A stretch of DNA of 5,267 nt from an uncultured Clostridia bacterium (GTDB lineage Bacteria > Bacillota > Clostridia > Oscillospirales > Ruminococcaceae). The position numbers and the translations under genes are program-made. The notes beneath the pieces are model-generated. The model saw only the letters and a list, made by a program, of their open reading frames with translations. It was not told where the DNA came from and ran no database searches. The stretch spans positions 1 through 5,267 of the forward strand of contig CAMYUO010000167.1 in the NCBI GenBank assembly GCA_947302065.1. The letters run 5' to 3'. This document shows positions 4,814-5,267 of the stretch, piece after piece (position 1 is the first letter of the stretch; every line of letters starts with the position of its first letter).

Positions 4814-4842
4814 CTATACAGCACAGAAAGGACTGGACAAAC

Positions 4843-5267
4843 ATGCCAAATATACTTGTAACAGGCGGTGCGGGCTTTATAGGCAGCCACACCTGTGTTG
4901 CCCTGCTCGATGCAGGCTATGACATCATCATTGCCGACAACTTTTCAAACTCAAAGCCCGAGGCTCTCAACAGGATAAAAACTATCACCGGCAAGGACTT
5001 CAAATTCTATGAGGCTGACCTGCTCGACAGAGCCGCAGTCGAAAAAATTTTTGCCGAAAACAAAGTCGATGCAGTTATCCACTTTGCAGGCTATAAAGCC
5101 GTCGGCGAGTCCTGCGCACAGCCGCTGAAATATTACCATAACAACATCACAGGCACCGTTATCCTGCTCGAAACTATGGCAAAGTACGGCTGCAAAAAGA
5201 TAGTTTTCTCATCGTCCGCAACAGTCTACGGACCTGTAAACCCGATCCCATACGTCGAGGATATGCC
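4843..5267 (+). CDS. galE: UDP-glucose 4-epimerase, N-terminal part
   Basis: GalE interconverts UDP-galactose and UDP-glucose with a bound NAD, in the Leloir pathway of galactose use and in supplying sugar nucleotides for cell-surface polysaccharides. The first 141 residues are present before the window ends; the family is usually about 330-340 long. Visible are the NAD-binding Rossmann motif TGGAGFIGSH (7-16, glycines 8, 11 and 14), the acidic D32 followed by NFSNS, IHFAGYKAVGES (79-90), YYHNN (97-101) and the catalytic-serine segment SSSATVYG (123-130). The catalytic Tyr/Lys pair lies beyond the edge. These segments match E. coli GalE closely. The ATG at 4843-4845 has AAAGGA (4827-4832) 10 nt upstream. 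A long structured leader and an extended -10 promoter precede it. The frame is intact and there is no sign of decay. Confidence 0.96.
   Translation, partial: MPNILVTGGAGFIGSHTCVALLDAGYDIIIADNFSNSKPEALNRIKTITGKDFKFYEADLLDRAAVEKIFAENKVDAVIHFAGYKAVGESCAQPLKYYHNNITGTVILLETMAKYGCKKIVFSSSATVYGPVNPIPYVEDM

Larger units (their letters stand above)
4627..4842 (+). ncRNA. Long structured 5' leader of galE (candidate regulatory RNA)
   Basis: The predicted transcript carries about 216 nt before the galE start. It contains in order a hairpin 4631-4656 (7 bp, one mismatch, then CGC/GCG with loop TTCT), a smaller one 4662-4684 (ATAGC/GCTAT), a 17-bp hairpin 4714-4752, and a 16-bp hairpin with one bulge 4777-4813. 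The last contains AACCCTTT (4786-4793), which can pair either upstream with AAAGGGGTT (4769-4777) or downstream with AAAGGGTT (4798-4805). TCGGGG and CCCCGA each occur twice across the two large hairpins, allowing exchange of partners. I recognise no known riboswitch or T-box motif. It may be a regulatory leader, a separate small RNA, or palindromic repeat sequence that happens to sit in the leader. Confidence 0.4.

Noticed and set aside
4792..4820. Second galE promoter: TTTTCA, 17 bp, TATACA
   Set aside because: Only 4 of 6 matches in each box, and the -35 lies within the loop and arm of a hairpin; much weaker than the promoter at 4592-4620.
4627..4842. T-box, 6S RNA or SRP RNA in the galE leader
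   Set aside because: No T-box sequence (GGTGG...ACCGCG type), no long closing stem with central bubble as in 6S, and no SRP GGAA/AGCAG loop signature.
4671..4922. 83-codon plus-strand open frame overlapping the galE start
   Set aside because: It crosses two large hairpins and runs out of frame into well-supported galE; no ribosome site.

Overview
The window looks like part of a Firmicutes chromosome, most likely from class Clostridia and plausibly a Ruminococcus-like gut or rumen bacterium. The evidence is strong AAGGAGG-type ribosome sites, a TTG start, consensus TTGACA/TATAAT-like promoters, a SpoIID-type sporulation gene, and citrate synthase and GalE sequences of low-to-medium GC Gram-positive character. 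No species can be named from the sequence alone.

Layout. (1) Positions 1-1279, minus strand: citrate synthase, running off the left edge and lacking only its C-terminal end, with its own near-consensus promoter at 1322-1350. (2) Positions 1388-2995, minus strand: a compact three-gene operon. A TetR-family regulator comes first, followed 13 nt later by a four-helix membrane protein of unknown function, which overlaps by 28 nt an isochorismatase-like cysteine hydrolase. A consensus promoter (3040-3068) and a near-perfect 20-bp palindrome at its predicted start point (3012-3031) suggest that the regulator controls its own operon. (3) Positions 3148-4131, plus strand and divergent from the operon: a membrane-anchored SpoIID/LytB-domain protein with a TTG start and a candidate sigma-E promoter. 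The position of the catalytic glutamate of SpoIID is a glutamine here. (4) Positions 4132-4591: no convincing gene. About 270 bp (4229-4501) are a nearly continuous chain of perfect or near-perfect hairpins, resembling an interspersed palindromic repeat or a structured RNA. (5) Positions 4592-4842: an extended -10 promoter followed by an unusually long, highly structured leader of about 216 nt. (6) Positions 4843-5267, plus strand: the N-terminal 141 residues of UDP-glucose 4-epimerase (GalE), running off the right edge.

The genes do not form one pathway. Citrate synthase and GalE are housekeeping genes. The TetR operon looks like a small self-regulated response cassette. The SpoIID-like gene is a cell-wall remodelling or sporulation gene. 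The parts most worth a second look are the Glu-to-Gln change in the SpoIID-like protein, the hairpin chain, and the long galE leader with mutually exclusive stems.
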